DNA of 54,748 bases from positions 1 through 54,748 of the forward strand of contig LBYD01000005.1 of NCBI GenBank assembly GCA_000995965.1. Direction: 5' to 3'. Made by a program: the position numbers and the translations under genes. The notes beneath the pieces are model-generated. The model saw only the letters and a list, made by a program, of their open reading frames with translations, had not been told where the DNA came from and ran no database searches. Shown here piece by piece: positions 38,873-48,135 of this stretch. Every line of letters begins with the position of its first letter. The first letter of the stretch is position 1. This stretch comes from Candidatus Moranbacteria bacterium GW2011_GWC2_40_12 (lineage in GTDB: Bacteria; Patescibacteriota; Minisyncoccia; Moranbacterales; UBA11712).

Positions 38873-38945
38873 TTTTGAAAAAGCATAAATTGCTGCTTTA
38901 TTCTTCCCCAATCCAAAGTTCCAAGTTTGTCAGCTAGGGGGAGCC
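38873..38945 (+). repeat. ~73-nt cassette-boundary motif M, copy 1
   Basis: TTTTGAAAAA...CCCAATCCAAAGTTCCAAGTTTGTCAGCTAGGGGGAGCC. Confidence 0.85.
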
Positions 38946-39251
38946 TACAAATATAGCCCTTATTTACAGGGTTATTTTTATACCAGAATGGGACGTTAGA
39001 ACTTTTTGTGATAAAATTAGAGAAAAGAAGTTTATGATTTGGATGTATCAAATAGCTATCTGACCGATGGATTATACTTCTAACTTTGTCCACTTTGTAA
39101 GACAATATCATTTTAAGGCTTTTTTAAGCCTTATTTTTTTGTGCTTATAATCTTGACAAATCAGTATATTTAGGATAAACTGTAGTGAAACTAGATCGGC
39201 TAGTTTCAGATATTGCTGACAATCAATCTTTAAAATCAAGGAGACGCAGCT

Positions 39252-39848
39252 ATGAAATTAGGGAGTAGTGCGTTTTACACGGATCCGGCGGCTAATTTTT
39301 TGTATGCCGTCGAAAAAAGATGGGAGCGCCAGCCGGACAAAATTGAGTTATGTTTCGCCGCTGCCCGCATCTACCAGCCCCAGAGCCAGTATCAATTCCT
39401 TACCTGGCTAAAAGAGCTTCTGCCTCATTATCGGCTGGTTTCAAACGGGCAGAAAAGCCCCATCCAGGCAAAAATCAATGGGGTGAGTATTCCTTGGCCG
39501 TTTACGGCCGAGGTAGTTCTCCCGGCTGCGACACCAATAGAGCTGGAGGAAGACACGACCCGGCTCCAGAAAGACTTCAATGACGCTCTCCAGGGCGTTA
39601 CCAATCATCGTCTTCTGGCAGAAGTACTTTATATCATGGCGTATAGGCACATGCTCAAAGGAGACAAACATTATTGGCAAAAATGGGCTATGGCTTGTCA
39701 GGACCAGATGCGGGAATGCACTTTTAAAACGTATGAAGACTGCGTCCCCATTCACGGCCCGATGGCTTACGGCGTACCCCTGCCCAACTGGTTTACCCCC
39801 GAAACGGCCCTGCCCCGTCTGGGACTCTCACCCGCACCTTCGGCGTAA
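39252..39848 (+). CDS. hypothetical protein in cassette-like unit
   Basis: Promoter TTGACA-17-TAAACT, SD AAGGAGA, hairpin terminator AAGCCCTTGGCACCACGCCCAGGGCTT-cgaTTTTTTT. Confidence 0.65.
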   Translation: MKLGSSAFYTDPAANFLYAVEKRWERQPDKIELCFAAARIYQPQSQYQFLTWLKELLPHYRLVSNGQKSPIQAKINGVSIPWPFTAEVVLPAATPIELEEDTTRLQKDFNDALQGVTNHRLLAEVLYIMAYRHMLKGDKHYWQKWAMACQDQMRECTFKTYEDCVPIHGPMAYGVPLPNWFTPETALPRLGLSPAPSA

Positions 39849-39999
39849 TACGCCTCAAACGCAACCGCAACACGCATGCTGATCAGAAGCCCTTGGCACC
39901 ACGCCCAGGGCTTCGACTTTTTTTAGGAAGAATTGACAAATTACCGGATTAGTGATAATATCAATTGCTTTCAAATTTGCGAGCTTAAAGGAGGAGGAC

Positions 40000-40392
40000 T
40001 TGGAAACCCAAGAAACCTTAGTTTTAATCAAACCCGATGCGTTTGCGAAAGGGATATGGCATAAAATTGCTCTAGACTTCAGAAAACATCATCTGAAGAT
40101 CATAGGGGCAAAATTCATCCAACCCAATCGCCAATTAATGGATAAGTTGTACCAAGAGCATCGGGAAAAACCGTTCTTTGGCGGATTAATTGACTTTATG
40201 ACTAGCGGACTCATTCTGGCGCTCTGCCTACAAGGCGGAAGTGCTGTGAAAAGAGTGCGCGAAATCAACGAAGCGACTCGAAAAGTCCACGCCTCTCACG
40301 ATCATCTGTCGGCGAACGTGGTCCATGGTTCGGACTCACAGGAGAGCGCCGCGAGGGAAATCGAGATTTTTTTCGGCGCCAACCACAACTAG
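40000..40392 (+). CDS. divergent nucleoside diphosphate kinase-like protein (TTG start)
   Basis: ETLVLIKPDAF, KPFFGGLIDFMTSG, ANVVHGSDSQESAAREI retains active-site His; AAAGGAGGAGG upstream of TTG; shorter than canonical in the Kpn-loop/IRGD region. Confidence 0.75.
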   Translation: METQETLVLIKPDAFAKGIWHKIALDFRKHHLKIIGAKFIQPNRQLMDKLYQEHREKPFFGGLIDFMTSGLILALCLQGGSAVKRVREINEATRKVHASHDHLSANVVHGSDSQESAAREIEIFFGANHN

Positions 40393-40440
40393 GAGCTTAT
40401 AGCCAAACATTTGCTACATTGCAAATCGGCTATGAGCTCT
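40391..40440 (+). terminator. hairpin terminator after NDK-like gene
   Basis: GAGCTTATAGCC...GGCTATGAGCTCTTTTATTT. Confidence 0.7.
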
Positions 40441-40520
40441 TTTATTTATAATATAATTCCAAATTATTTAATAGTAAAGATAATTTGCTAACTGATTTTT
40501 CCCATTAAATCACTATACAC

Positions 40521-40592
40521 TTTTGAAAAATAACTAATTTTTGCCTGATCAGTCCCAATCCAAAGTTCCAAGTTTGTCAGCTAGGGAGAGCC
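40521..40592 (+). repeat. motif M, copy 2
   Basis: 33-nt core identical to copy 1. Confidence 0.85.
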
Positions 40593-40714
40593 ATTTTATT
40601 TTAAGGCATTTACAAGCCTTTTTAGTTTATTTAAATTTGACAAAACCTATGTGATAATTTATCTTGAAATGTCTCTGAATTGAATGAAAAAATCCTTGAG
40701 GAGGAACCATAAAG

Positions 40715-41497
40715 ATGGATTGGCAAGAATTTTCGTTGCAGTATGTCGTTGAGCCGAAGGAGGAAGAATGTTTCCACCTTGGGGTTCACATAAGTTCTTT
40801 ATATCTTCCCGATATTACCTCGGGACTGTTCAAGGGTGCGCCTCACATTAGGTGGATTTCCAACAGGTTTGGGATTTCTCATCCCGCTGGAATTTACTGC
40901 CCCAAGGATGTCATTGAAGTTTTCATCTGCCAAAAAGGGTGGGCTCAAATTGAAATGCATTCCAAGGAGCGTTGCGGGGTGGTTGTGCTCAACGCCGAGG
41001 AAAACAAGGGGCTCATCGTGAATTGGGAAATCCATCGTTCCTTGACGATTTCCAACGGCGGCACGCTGATGATTTTGTCCTCGGACAATTTTGACTACAA
41101 CATCCGGGAAGCCGTTAAGATGTCCTTCAAATGTCATTGTAGCGAATCTGGCCCGGATGGATTGATGAGTCCCGAAAAAGTGGCTATCATTTTGAAACCG
41201 CTTCATCAGGCCATTTTGAAATGCCGCAGCTCCCGGGATTTAGAAAATTGGGTACACAAACTGGATATTCCCGGCGTTGCCATTCCGCAAACCTGGCGGG
41301 AGCGTTGGAGTTCATACCTATGGTCTGCAGGTATGGCAGTTGCCCAATTTCCGGACCAAAACGCGTATTATCCCGAGGGCGATCGGCTTGAAATCCTCAA
41401 AGAAATCGAGCAGTTCCTACTTACTGGGATAATCCCCACGGAAGGATTGCAGCTCGATGGTAGCTGGTATGCCATCGGCGACAAGGCCGCGGGCTAA
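40715..41497 (+). CDS. WxcM/QdtA-like cupin domain protein (tentative)
   Basis: VFICQKGWAQIEM...VVVLNAEENKGLIVNWEIHRSLTISNGGTLMILSSDNFD resembles sugar 3,4-ketoisomerase cupin block. Confidence 0.45.
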   Translation: MDWQEFSLQYVVEPKEEECFHLGVHISSLYLPDITSGLFKGAPHIRWISNRFGISHPAGIYCPKDVIEVFICQKGWAQIEMHSKERCGVVVLNAEENKGLIVNWEIHRSLTISNGGTLMILSSDNFDYNIREAVKMSFKCHCSESGPDGLMSPEKVAIILKPLHQAILKCRSSRDLENWVHKLDIPGVAIPQTWRERWSSYLWSAGMAVAQFPDQNAYYPEGDRLEILKEIEQFLLTGIIPTEGLQLDGSWYAIGDKAAG

Positions 41498-41589
41498 AAG
41501 CAAGTATAATCATAACCCTACCAAACAGAGGCGGCCATCCGGTCGCCTTTCAAATTTTATGAGATATATGTTGGCTAATAGACAAAGTC

Positions 41590-41662
41590 TTTTGAAAAAT
41601 AGCCAATTCTTGCCCTATAGCATCCCAATCTAGAGTTCTAAATATGTTCTTAATCGGGAGCC
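41590..41662 (+). repeat. motif M, copy 3 (diverged)
   Basis: TTTTGAAAAATAGCCAATTCTTGCC...CCCAATCTAGAGTTCTAAATATGTTCTTAATCGGGAGCC, same length and context. Confidence 0.65.
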
Positions 41663-41808
41663 ACGTTTTTCAGGCTTATAAAAAGCCTGATTTTTGTTAA
41701 CCATTGACTCATTGGTTAACATAGATTATTTTCCGAAAGAAAAAAATTTTAAAAGGGATAGCCTGGAACTCTTTCCGGGTTATCCCTTTTAAGTTAAGTC
41801 GCCTGACG

Positions 41809-42289
41809 TCAAGGTTGATATCCAACAACCTCGATGACAAATTTTCTCTTTTGCAGGTCATTGATCTTTTCGGCAATTTCTCGCCCTTGATCTCCTAAAC
41901 CGGCAAAAATGTCGATGTGCCGTCCTTTCACGGCGCTTCCGGTATCATGGACCGTGAAAATTATTCTATTCGCCGGACGGGGAGAATCGATTCCTAAAGC
42001 AATGCCCAAATCCGGAATCCGAATTCTTGTTTTCTTGGGAAGGACACGTCAATCGGCGGCGATTGTCCCGATACCCGGTGCGTCGCCAGAGCGAGTAATC
42101 TTACCCGACCCGTTCATCCGGACATCCTTTTATAACTTCCGAGAACATATTTTCTCTGTCCGGAACGAGGACCGTAATAGGCTGTTACGCGCACCTCCAT
42201 TTCTTTAAGAACAATTGCCTTTTTATCCCCGCGATCCGATTCTGAACCAGATGGGCAATCGGGCAAACGGTCCTCGACAAAAATTATTC
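41809..42289 (-). pseudogene. 3D (Asp-Asp-Asp) domain protein, disrupted
   Basis: Reverse frames read EMEVRVTAYYGPRSGQRKYVLGSYK / (frameshift at AAAA) DVRMNGSGKITRSGDAPGIGTIAAD-[TGA]-RVLPKKTRIRIPDLGIALGIDS...VHDTGSAVKGRHIDIFAG. Confidence 0.75.
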
Positions 42290-43525
42290 CACAAAAGTCA
42301 GCGCTTTGCCTTTTTTGGTCCCCCGTCCGGTGCGGCCGATGCGGTGGATATAATCGTCATAAGTCGCGGGAAGGTCATAGTTGATGACATGAGAAACGCT
42401 GTCAATATCGAGACCCCGGGCCGCCACGTCAGTCGCGACCAGCACCTGGGACTGATTTTCTTTGAAGCGCTTGAGCGCGCGCTGGCGCTGGCCGTGGGAC
42501 TTGTTTCCGTGAATTGATTCGGCCTTGAACCCCCGGCTCAAGAGTTTTTTGGAAAGTTTTTCGACTCCGTGCTTGGTCCGGCCGAAAACAAGAACTTTTT
42601 TGAACTCGGGATCGTTCAAAATATTGTGGAGCATTTCCACCTTGTCGAGGCCGCGGACTTTGACGATGTCCTGTTCGACATTTTTTGAAGTGTCCTGGGT
42701 TTTCACAGAAATCGTGATTGGATTGTTGAGAAAATTTTGGATGAGGCCCTCGATGGTCCGCGACATTGTTGCCGCAAAGCAAAGCGTGTGCCTTTCCTTC
42801 GGAACATGCGTCATAATGAGGCGGATGTCGTTGATGAATCCCATGTCGAGCATCTGGTCGGCTTCATCGAGAACCACAGTGGCTATTTCACCAAGACGCA
42901 AACATTTCCGATTGATAAGGTCGATCGTTCTTCCCGGCGTGCCGATAATGAGATTATTGAAATATCGAAGTTCCCGAATTTGGGTGTTGATATTGGCTCC
43001 GCCGACGCAGACAACGGAATAGAGGCCGAGACCCCTTGAAAAAATTCGGAATTCCTGGTCGATTTGAAGCGCCAACTCGCGAGTCGGAGTCAAAATAAGC
43101 GCTTGTTTATCCTTGGCCGCGACAAATCTTTGGATCAATGGCAAGAGAAAAGCGGCCGTTTTTCCGGTTCCGGTGTTGGCAAGACCCACCACATCCCGGC
43201 CATTCAGAATGTGCGGAATTATTTTGTCCTGAATCGGGGTCGGCTGCTGATATCCATTTTTTTCGAGGGTGCGAATGATTCTGGCATCGATTTTGAAATC
43301 GGAAAACTGGTGTTCCGGGACAAAATGCTCCACTTTTTCCGTGATGATTGCGGCTTTGTTGATGAAAGAAGATATATCGAGCGGAGATAATTTCGGCCCG
43401 CCTCTTCCTTGATATCGGCTCCTGCCGCCCGGCCGTCCGCCTCCCCCGCTATTTCTCCGGCGGCCCGGTGAAAAATTCCGGCGCGAATAGTGTTTTGAAT
43501 TATTTTTTCTCATGCAATAAAGCAA
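42284..43525 (-). CDS. DEAD-box RNA helicase
   Basis: ANTGTGKTAAFLLP, VLDEADQML, AATMS, HRIGRTGRG. Confidence 0.95.
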   Translation of the reverse strand: MLYCMRKNNSKHYSRRNFSPGRRRNSGGGGRPGGRSRYQGRGGPKLSPLDISSFINKAAIITEKVEHFVPEHQFSDFKIDARIIRTLEKNGYQQPTPIQDKIIPHILNGRDVVGLANTGTGKTAAFLLPLIQRFVAAKDKQALILTPTRELALQIDQEFRIFSRGLGLYSVVCVGGANINTQIRELRYFNNLIIGTPGRTIDLINRKCLRLGEIATVVLDEADQMLDMGFINDIRLIMTHVPKERHTLCFAATMSRTIEGLIQNFLNNPITISVKTQDTSKNVEQDIVKVRGLDKVEMLHNILNDPEFKKVLVFGRTKHGVEKLSKKLLSRGFKAESIHGNKSHGQRQRALKRFKENQSQVLVATDVAARGLDIDSVSHVINYDLPATYDDYIHRIGRTGRGTKKGKALTFVE

Positions 43526-43644
43526 TAATAAATGTTATTTTGATAGTTTGTTGATTATATACCAATTATTTATTCTTGTAAAGGTTACGCCGGGGAGGAC
43601 TCAATGAGGAATATGCAAAAAAAGGAGTCAAAGCATTTGATGGT

Positions 43645-45156
43645 CTAGCGCTTGAATGACCCCGAACTTTTCACTTTCCAGGTGTATTTTTTTCCGCGGC
43701 TGAAGCGGGTGGTGAATTTGTTTCTGGAAAGATTGGCTGTGATGCTCACAGACGTGTGCTTTTTCTTTATCTTGATCCTCACTCTTTTCGTCACCGCCAC
43801 TTCGCTTCCCCGCACTCTGGCAAGAGTGATATAGGCTTTTTTTGAAATCAGGCCGACAGCGATAATTTCGTGCCAGTCATCGGAAAAATAATTGAGGTCG
43901 GTGTGCTGGACGGTTGTCATTTCATCGGGGAAAATATCATAATCATTCCCGTTTATATAGAATGACCGGCTGCCCTCAGAAATATCAGCCGGATCGCTTG
44001 CGTTCGAAACATAACCCCCGGGCGCTGAAAAGGAACAGGCTTGTGTCGTTGTGTTTGCGTCTCCCAACTCGTCCTTATCAATGTCACGGTAATAGGTTTG
44101 ATTTTGGGAAATCGAGCTGTCGGCATCGTTGCAATCACTTCCCGAAGGCGAGCCGTCATTATCATAGTCATTATCATTTTGGTCGCTAGCGTTCGTCACA
44201 TATCCCGCCGGCGGGGTGAGCAAGCAAAAAGAAGTTGCAACGTTTGTGCCAAACCCATCTCCATCGGCATCGCGGTAATAGTTTTGATTGGCTGAAATTG
44301 AAGGGTCATAATCGTTGCAGTCCGAATTATAATTCACGCCGTCCGAGTCAGCGTCAAGGCAAGTGATTGGATAATTTTCATATTTCACAATTGGCCCTGG
44401 AGATCCGCCGTTGTCGATCGCAAGATATAAGTCTGCCGAACGGGACATGCAATTCGTTTTAATGGCGATGCCTTCTTGCTGGGCAGAGTCCGGAAGAGAA
44501 TAACACTCGACTATTTCATTAGCCGCGTTCAACTCTATTAGCGCGTTATCCGAGTCAAAGATCGCATACGTGATTCCGGTGTTTGAGCTATAGTCTATTC
44601 CGGAAATATCATCATCATAAATTGCATACGGCGTTAATGTTTCAATATGCTCAACATCTCCGCTAGAATTCAGATTCACGTCAAAAACATAAATTTTTCC
44701 GTCTTCCTGCAAGCCAGCGAGAAAATGTCCGTTCCGGTAGGCCAGACCCTCAAGTCCCTGGTTAGGGTCCGCACTCGACATCCAAGGCGTGAGATCCCAT
44801 GATTTTCCGGTCAATTCCCCCGACCCGGATTGAAGGTCGAATTCCACTATGCTGTCCGGATTCTCAATACCGATGTATAAATACCGGTCATTTTCGGCAA
44901 GCGTGATTCCCTCGAAATCTCCGGCCAATGGCCAAGTATTCAGCGTCGCTCCCAGAGTGCTGATTTCCTTGAGTGTCCCGCCATCCTCAACGACAAAAAG
45001 TGTCTGCCTCCCCTCATGCCAAACTATCCCGCTGGGTTCGGATAAAGCCGCAATCATCGTCCCTTCTCCTCCCGGCCAGGCATCAATAGCAAAACAGCCG
45101 AAGGTAAAGGCGGCAAAAAAGCCAAAAGAAAAAAGGATTGTAAAAAAAAATTTCAT
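43645..45156 (-). CDS. secreted SdiA-regulated-like/propeller protein with MopE-like Asp-rich repeats and basic C-terminus
   Basis: signal peptide MKFFFTILFSFGFF; CLDADSDGVNYNSDCNDYDPSISANQNYYRDADGDGFG repeats. Confidence 0.75.
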   Translation of the reverse strand: MKFFFTILFSFGFFAAFTFGCFAIDAWPGGEGTMIAALSEPSGIVWHEGRQTLFVVEDGGTLKEISTLGATLNTWPLAGDFEGITLAENDRYLYIGIENPDSIVEFDLQSGSGELTGKSWDLTPWMSSADPNQGLEGLAYRNGHFLAGLQEDGKIYVFDVNLNSSGDVEHIETLTPYAIYDDDISGIDYSSNTGITYAIFDSDNALIELNAANEIVECYSLPDSAQQEGIAIKTNCMSRSADLYLAIDNGGSPGPIVKYENYPITCLDADSDGVNYNSDCNDYDPSISANQNYYRDADGDGFGTNVATSFCLLTPPAGYVTNASDQNDNDYDNDGSPSGSDCNDADSSISQNQTYYRDIDKDELGDANTTTQACSFSAPGGYVSNASDPADISEGSRSFYINGNDYDIFPDEMTTVQHTDLNYFSDDWHEIIAVGLISKKAYITLARVRGSEVAVTKRVRIKIKKKHTSVSITANLSRNKFTTRFSRGKKYTWKVKSSGSFKR

Positions 45157-45169
45157 TATCGAAGATGGT

Positions 45170-45589
45170 CTATTGCATGCTTGGATTGCTTTCCTCCGGA
45201 GACGGGAACTCATTTTGCAGGTCTTCCGGATTGGGCATGCTTTTGCGGAAATCCTCTGATTTCTTTTCCCATTCTTCCGCTTCCTTGTTCCATTTGTCAG
45301 CGTTCTCTTTCATCTGCTCCAAATTCGGCGTATATTTTTCGAGTTCTTTCTTCGCTTTTCTGGCTCCCCAAAATCCCAAAGCAGCCATCGCAACAACACC
45401 GATGATCACAATTCCGAGACATCCTCCCAAAATCCATGCCCAGGTATAATTTTTTTTCTTCGGAGGTCCGGCTTCCTCCGATGCTGTCTGCGCCGGGGAA
45501 GGCGCTGGTGCAACTGACTGAACGGGAGGCGGGGTTTGGGCTTGAGATTGATTTTGCGTCTCTATGGGTTGATCCATATTCCTCTTCAT
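45170..45589 (-). CDS. hypothetical Pro/Gln-rich single-TM protein
   Basis: QTPPPVQSVAPAPSPAQ then TM WAWILGGCLGIVIIGVVAMAALGFW. Confidence 0.55.
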   Translation of the reverse strand: MKRNMDQPIETQNQSQAQTPPPVQSVAPAPSPAQTASEEAGPPKKKNYTWAWILGGCLGIVIIGVVAMAALGFWGARKAKKELEKYTPNLEQMKENADKWNKEAEEWEKKSEDFRKSMPNPEDLQNEFPSPEESNPSMQ

Positions 45590-45686
45590 GGTTAATGATT
45601 ACTCTTATAGTAATTATACCACGCTTGCTGATATATGCTAAGAAAAAAATTTTTTTGACAGTATCACGCTCAAAAAGCTTTTTTTG

Positions 45687-45714
45687 TTGACAAATTCTGC
45701 GAAAATGCTATAAT
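45687..45714 (+). promoter_or_regulatory. cspA promoter TTGACA-16-TATAAT with ~80-nt 5'UTR
   Basis: exact -35 (45687-45692) and -10 (45709-45714) upstream of cold-shock gene. Confidence 0.75.
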
Positions 45715-45801
45715 AGTAAACGTTATGGAGCGAGCAATTGTAGCGTAGTCGAACTTATCTTTTTGCATCGCGACCAATTTAAATAATCTCTACACACCAA
45801 A

Positions 45802-46002
45802 ATGGCACAAGGAACTATCAAGCGGCTCACAGACCGCGGATTCGGATTCATCGCCCAAGAAGGCAGTGATAAGGATCTTTTCTTCCACTCCAACGAACTC
45901 CAAGGTGTTGAGTTCAATGATCTGAAAGAAGGAGACAAAGTTGAATTTGAAGTCAGCGAAAGCCCCAAAGGGCCGAACGCGACTCAAGTGAAACGAGTCT
46001 AG
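45802..46002 (+). CDS. cspA: cold-shock protein
   Basis: GTIKRLTDRGFGFIAQEGSDKDLFFHSNEL. Confidence 0.95.
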   Translation: MAQGTIKRLTDRGFGFIAQEGSDKDLFFHSNELQGVEFNDLKEGDKVEFEVSESPKGPNATQVKRV

Positions 46003-46010
46003 TCAAATTG

Positions 46011-46041
46011 ACCCCGCCCTCCTCTGAGGGCGGGGTTTTTT
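46011..46041 (+). terminator. Rho-independent terminator after cspA
   Basis: GACCCCGCCCTC-CTCT-GAGGGCGGGGTTTTTTT. Confidence 0.9.
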
Positions 46042-46132
46042 TGACAAAACATCTCTTTTCGTGTATAGAAGGATATACAATAATATTTTGAAGTGGATAA
46101 ATATTTCTGCTCGCGAAGCAGATTTTGTTTTT

Positions 46133-47932
46133 ATGGAAATTCGAAACATCGCCATCATTGCCCATGTCGACCACGGCAAAACGACCATCACCGACGCCAT
46201 CATGCGCCAGACCGGAATGGAAAAAGATGAAGCCGCGACTATGGACAGCAACGCTCTTGAAAAAGAGCGCGGCATCACAATTTATTCCAAGAACACTTCT
46301 GTGTTCTATAAAGATACAAAAATCAACATTGTGGACACCCCAGGCCACGCTGATTTTGGTTCGGAAGTGGAACGGGTTTTGCGCTCGATTGACAGCGTTC
46401 TTCTGGTCGTTGACGCGCAGGAAGGTCCGATGCCCCAGACAAGATTCGTGCTCAAAAAATCCCTTGAGCTGGGCCTGAAGCCGATTGTCGTGATCAACAA
46501 AATAGACAAGCCCGCCGCCGACCCGGAGATGGCGCAGGAAAAAGTTTTTGAACTTTTTTTGGATCTTGGCGCGACTGACGAACAGCTTGATTTTGAAACC
46601 GTGTATGCGATTGGCCGCGATGGCATCGCTAAAATCCATTTGGACGACGATTCAAAGGACCTTTCGCCGCTGCTTGATATAATTCTCAAAAAAGTCCCGC
46701 CCGCCTCCCGAAATACCAGTGCCCCTTTCCGCTTCCAGCCTTTCAGTCTTGGTTATGATAATTTTCTCGGAAGGCTCGCCATCGGCCGAGTGCATGAAGG
46801 AACCATCAGGAACGGCGAAGTTTTTGTGAGAAAACCCGACGGAGAAACCCGCAAGGGAAAAATCATCAAAATGTTCACTTTCGAAGGGCTCGAAAAAACA
46901 GAAGTGGGTGAAGCTTTGGCCGGCGATATTGTGATGGTCGCGGGCCTGCCGGACATTGACATCGGAGAGACTATTTGCGAGAAGGAAAGCCAGGAACCGC
47001 TTCCGGCCATCAAAATTGACGAACCGACTATTTCGCTAAATTTTCTGGTCAATGACTCTCCCTTTGCCGGTCGCGAGGGAAAATTCGTGACGACAAAACA
47101 AATTCGCGAGCGCCTTGAGAAAGAACTGGAAGTGAATGTCGGGCTCAAAATTGATTTTAATCCGCCGGCCGGCGGACCGGAACACTGGAAAGTATTCGGA
47201 CGGGGAGAGCTTCATATCGCCATTCTTCTTGAAAATATGCGCCGTGAAGGATATGAGCTCCAGGTTTCTCAGCCGCAGGTGATCGTGAAAGAAGAGAATG
47301 GAAAGAAACTCGAGCCGTTTGAAGAAGTGACGATTGACGTTCCGGAAAAATCTTCGGGTGTCGTGATTGAAACTTTGGGAAAAAGAAAAGGAGTTATGTC
47401 CCAAATGGAGCAGCGCGGAAATCAAGTCAGGATGATTTTTGAAGTGCCGACTCGAGGCATCCTGGGATACCGGGGACAATTTTTGATAGACACCCGCGGG
47501 GAAGGGATATTTTCCAGCCGCTTTCTTGAGTTTCGGCCTTTCACGGGTGAAATTTCAAAGCGCGATACAGGATCGATGGTCTCGATGGCCACGGGAAAAG
47601 CGCTTGGTTTTTCACTGGCTAACCTGCAGGAGCGCGGGTCCTTGTATATCGAGCCGACCACCGAAGTTTATGAGGGAATGGTCATTGGAAATGTCTCCAA
47701 AGGCCACGATATGGCAGTGAACCCGATCAAAGGAAAACAGCTCACCAATATGCGCGCCTCCGGAGCGGACGAAGCCATCAGCCTTACTCCTCCGCTGAAA
47801 CTCACCATCGAACGGGGACTCGAAATTATGGGCGAGGATGAATATCTGGAGATAACCCCCGAAAGCGTGAGACTGCGCAAGCAATTCCTCACCGAAAATG
47901 AAAGAATCCAAGCCGGACGGAAAAAGAAATAA
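46133..47932 (+). CDS. typA: translational GTPase TypA/BipA
   Basis: [50 protein letters not shown]. Confidence 0.95.
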   Translation: MEIRNIAIIAHVDHGKTTITDAIMRQTGMEKDEAATMDSNALEKERGITIYSKNTSVFYKDTKINIVDTPGHADFGSEVERVLRSIDSVLLVVDAQEGPMPQTRFVLKKSLELGLKPIVVINKIDKPAADPEMAQEKVFELFLDLGATDEQLDFETVYAIGRDGIAKIHLDDDSKDLSPLLDIILKKVPPASRNTSAPFRFQPFSLGYDNFLGRLAIGRVHEGTIRNGEVFVRKPDGETRKGKIIKMFTFEGLEKTEVGEALAGDIVMVAGLPDIDIGETICEKESQEPLPAIKIDEPTISLNFLVNDSPFAGREGKFVTTKQIRERLEKELEVNVGLKIDFNPPAGGPEHWKVFGRGELHIAILLENMRREGYELQVSQPQVIVKEENGKKLEPFEEVTIDVPEKSSGVVIETLGKRKGVMSQMEQRGNQVRMIFEVPTRGILGYRGQFLIDTRGEGIFSSRFLEFRPFTGEISKRDTGSMVSMATGKALGFSLANLQERGSLYIEPTTEVYEGMVIGNVSKGHDMAVNPIKGKQLTNMRASGADEAISLTPPLKLTIERGLEIMGEDEYLEITPESVRLRKQFLTENERIQAGRKKK

Positions 47933-47933
47933 T

Positions 47934-47960
47934 TCTTTCCTAAGATCCGATCTTAGGAAA
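47934..47960. repeat. palindromic element family 2, intergenic copy after typA
   Basis: TCTTTCCTAAGATCCGATCTTAGGA 25 bp identical to 5161-5185. Confidence 0.85.
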
Positions 47961-48135
47961 GCTGCGGCTATCTCGATATCCGTCGAGGCAGTTTTTTTTT
48001 GAGGCGGAGGTAAGTATTTAAATACGTATTTAAACAAGATATATCTCCATTTTGCGTTTTCTTGCCAACATCTCGGATTACTTGTAAAGTAAGATGGTAT
48101 TTGACCCAGATATATAAACTTTAACAAAAAAACAA

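Noticed and set aside
38873-41662. Integron attC sites
   Set aside because: Motif M lacks the RYYYAAC/GTTRRRY core sites and attC-type folding, and no tyrosine integron integrase is in the window
42025-42035. UGA recoding as sense codon (TGA inside 3D-domain frame)
   Set aside because: The same gene also has a frameshift and TGA serves as a normal stop elsewhere (for example at 18335-18337), so pseudogenisation is simpler
45953-46639. 228-aa minus ORF opposite typA
   Set aside because: Antisense to a clear TypA GTPase domain, no recognisable family
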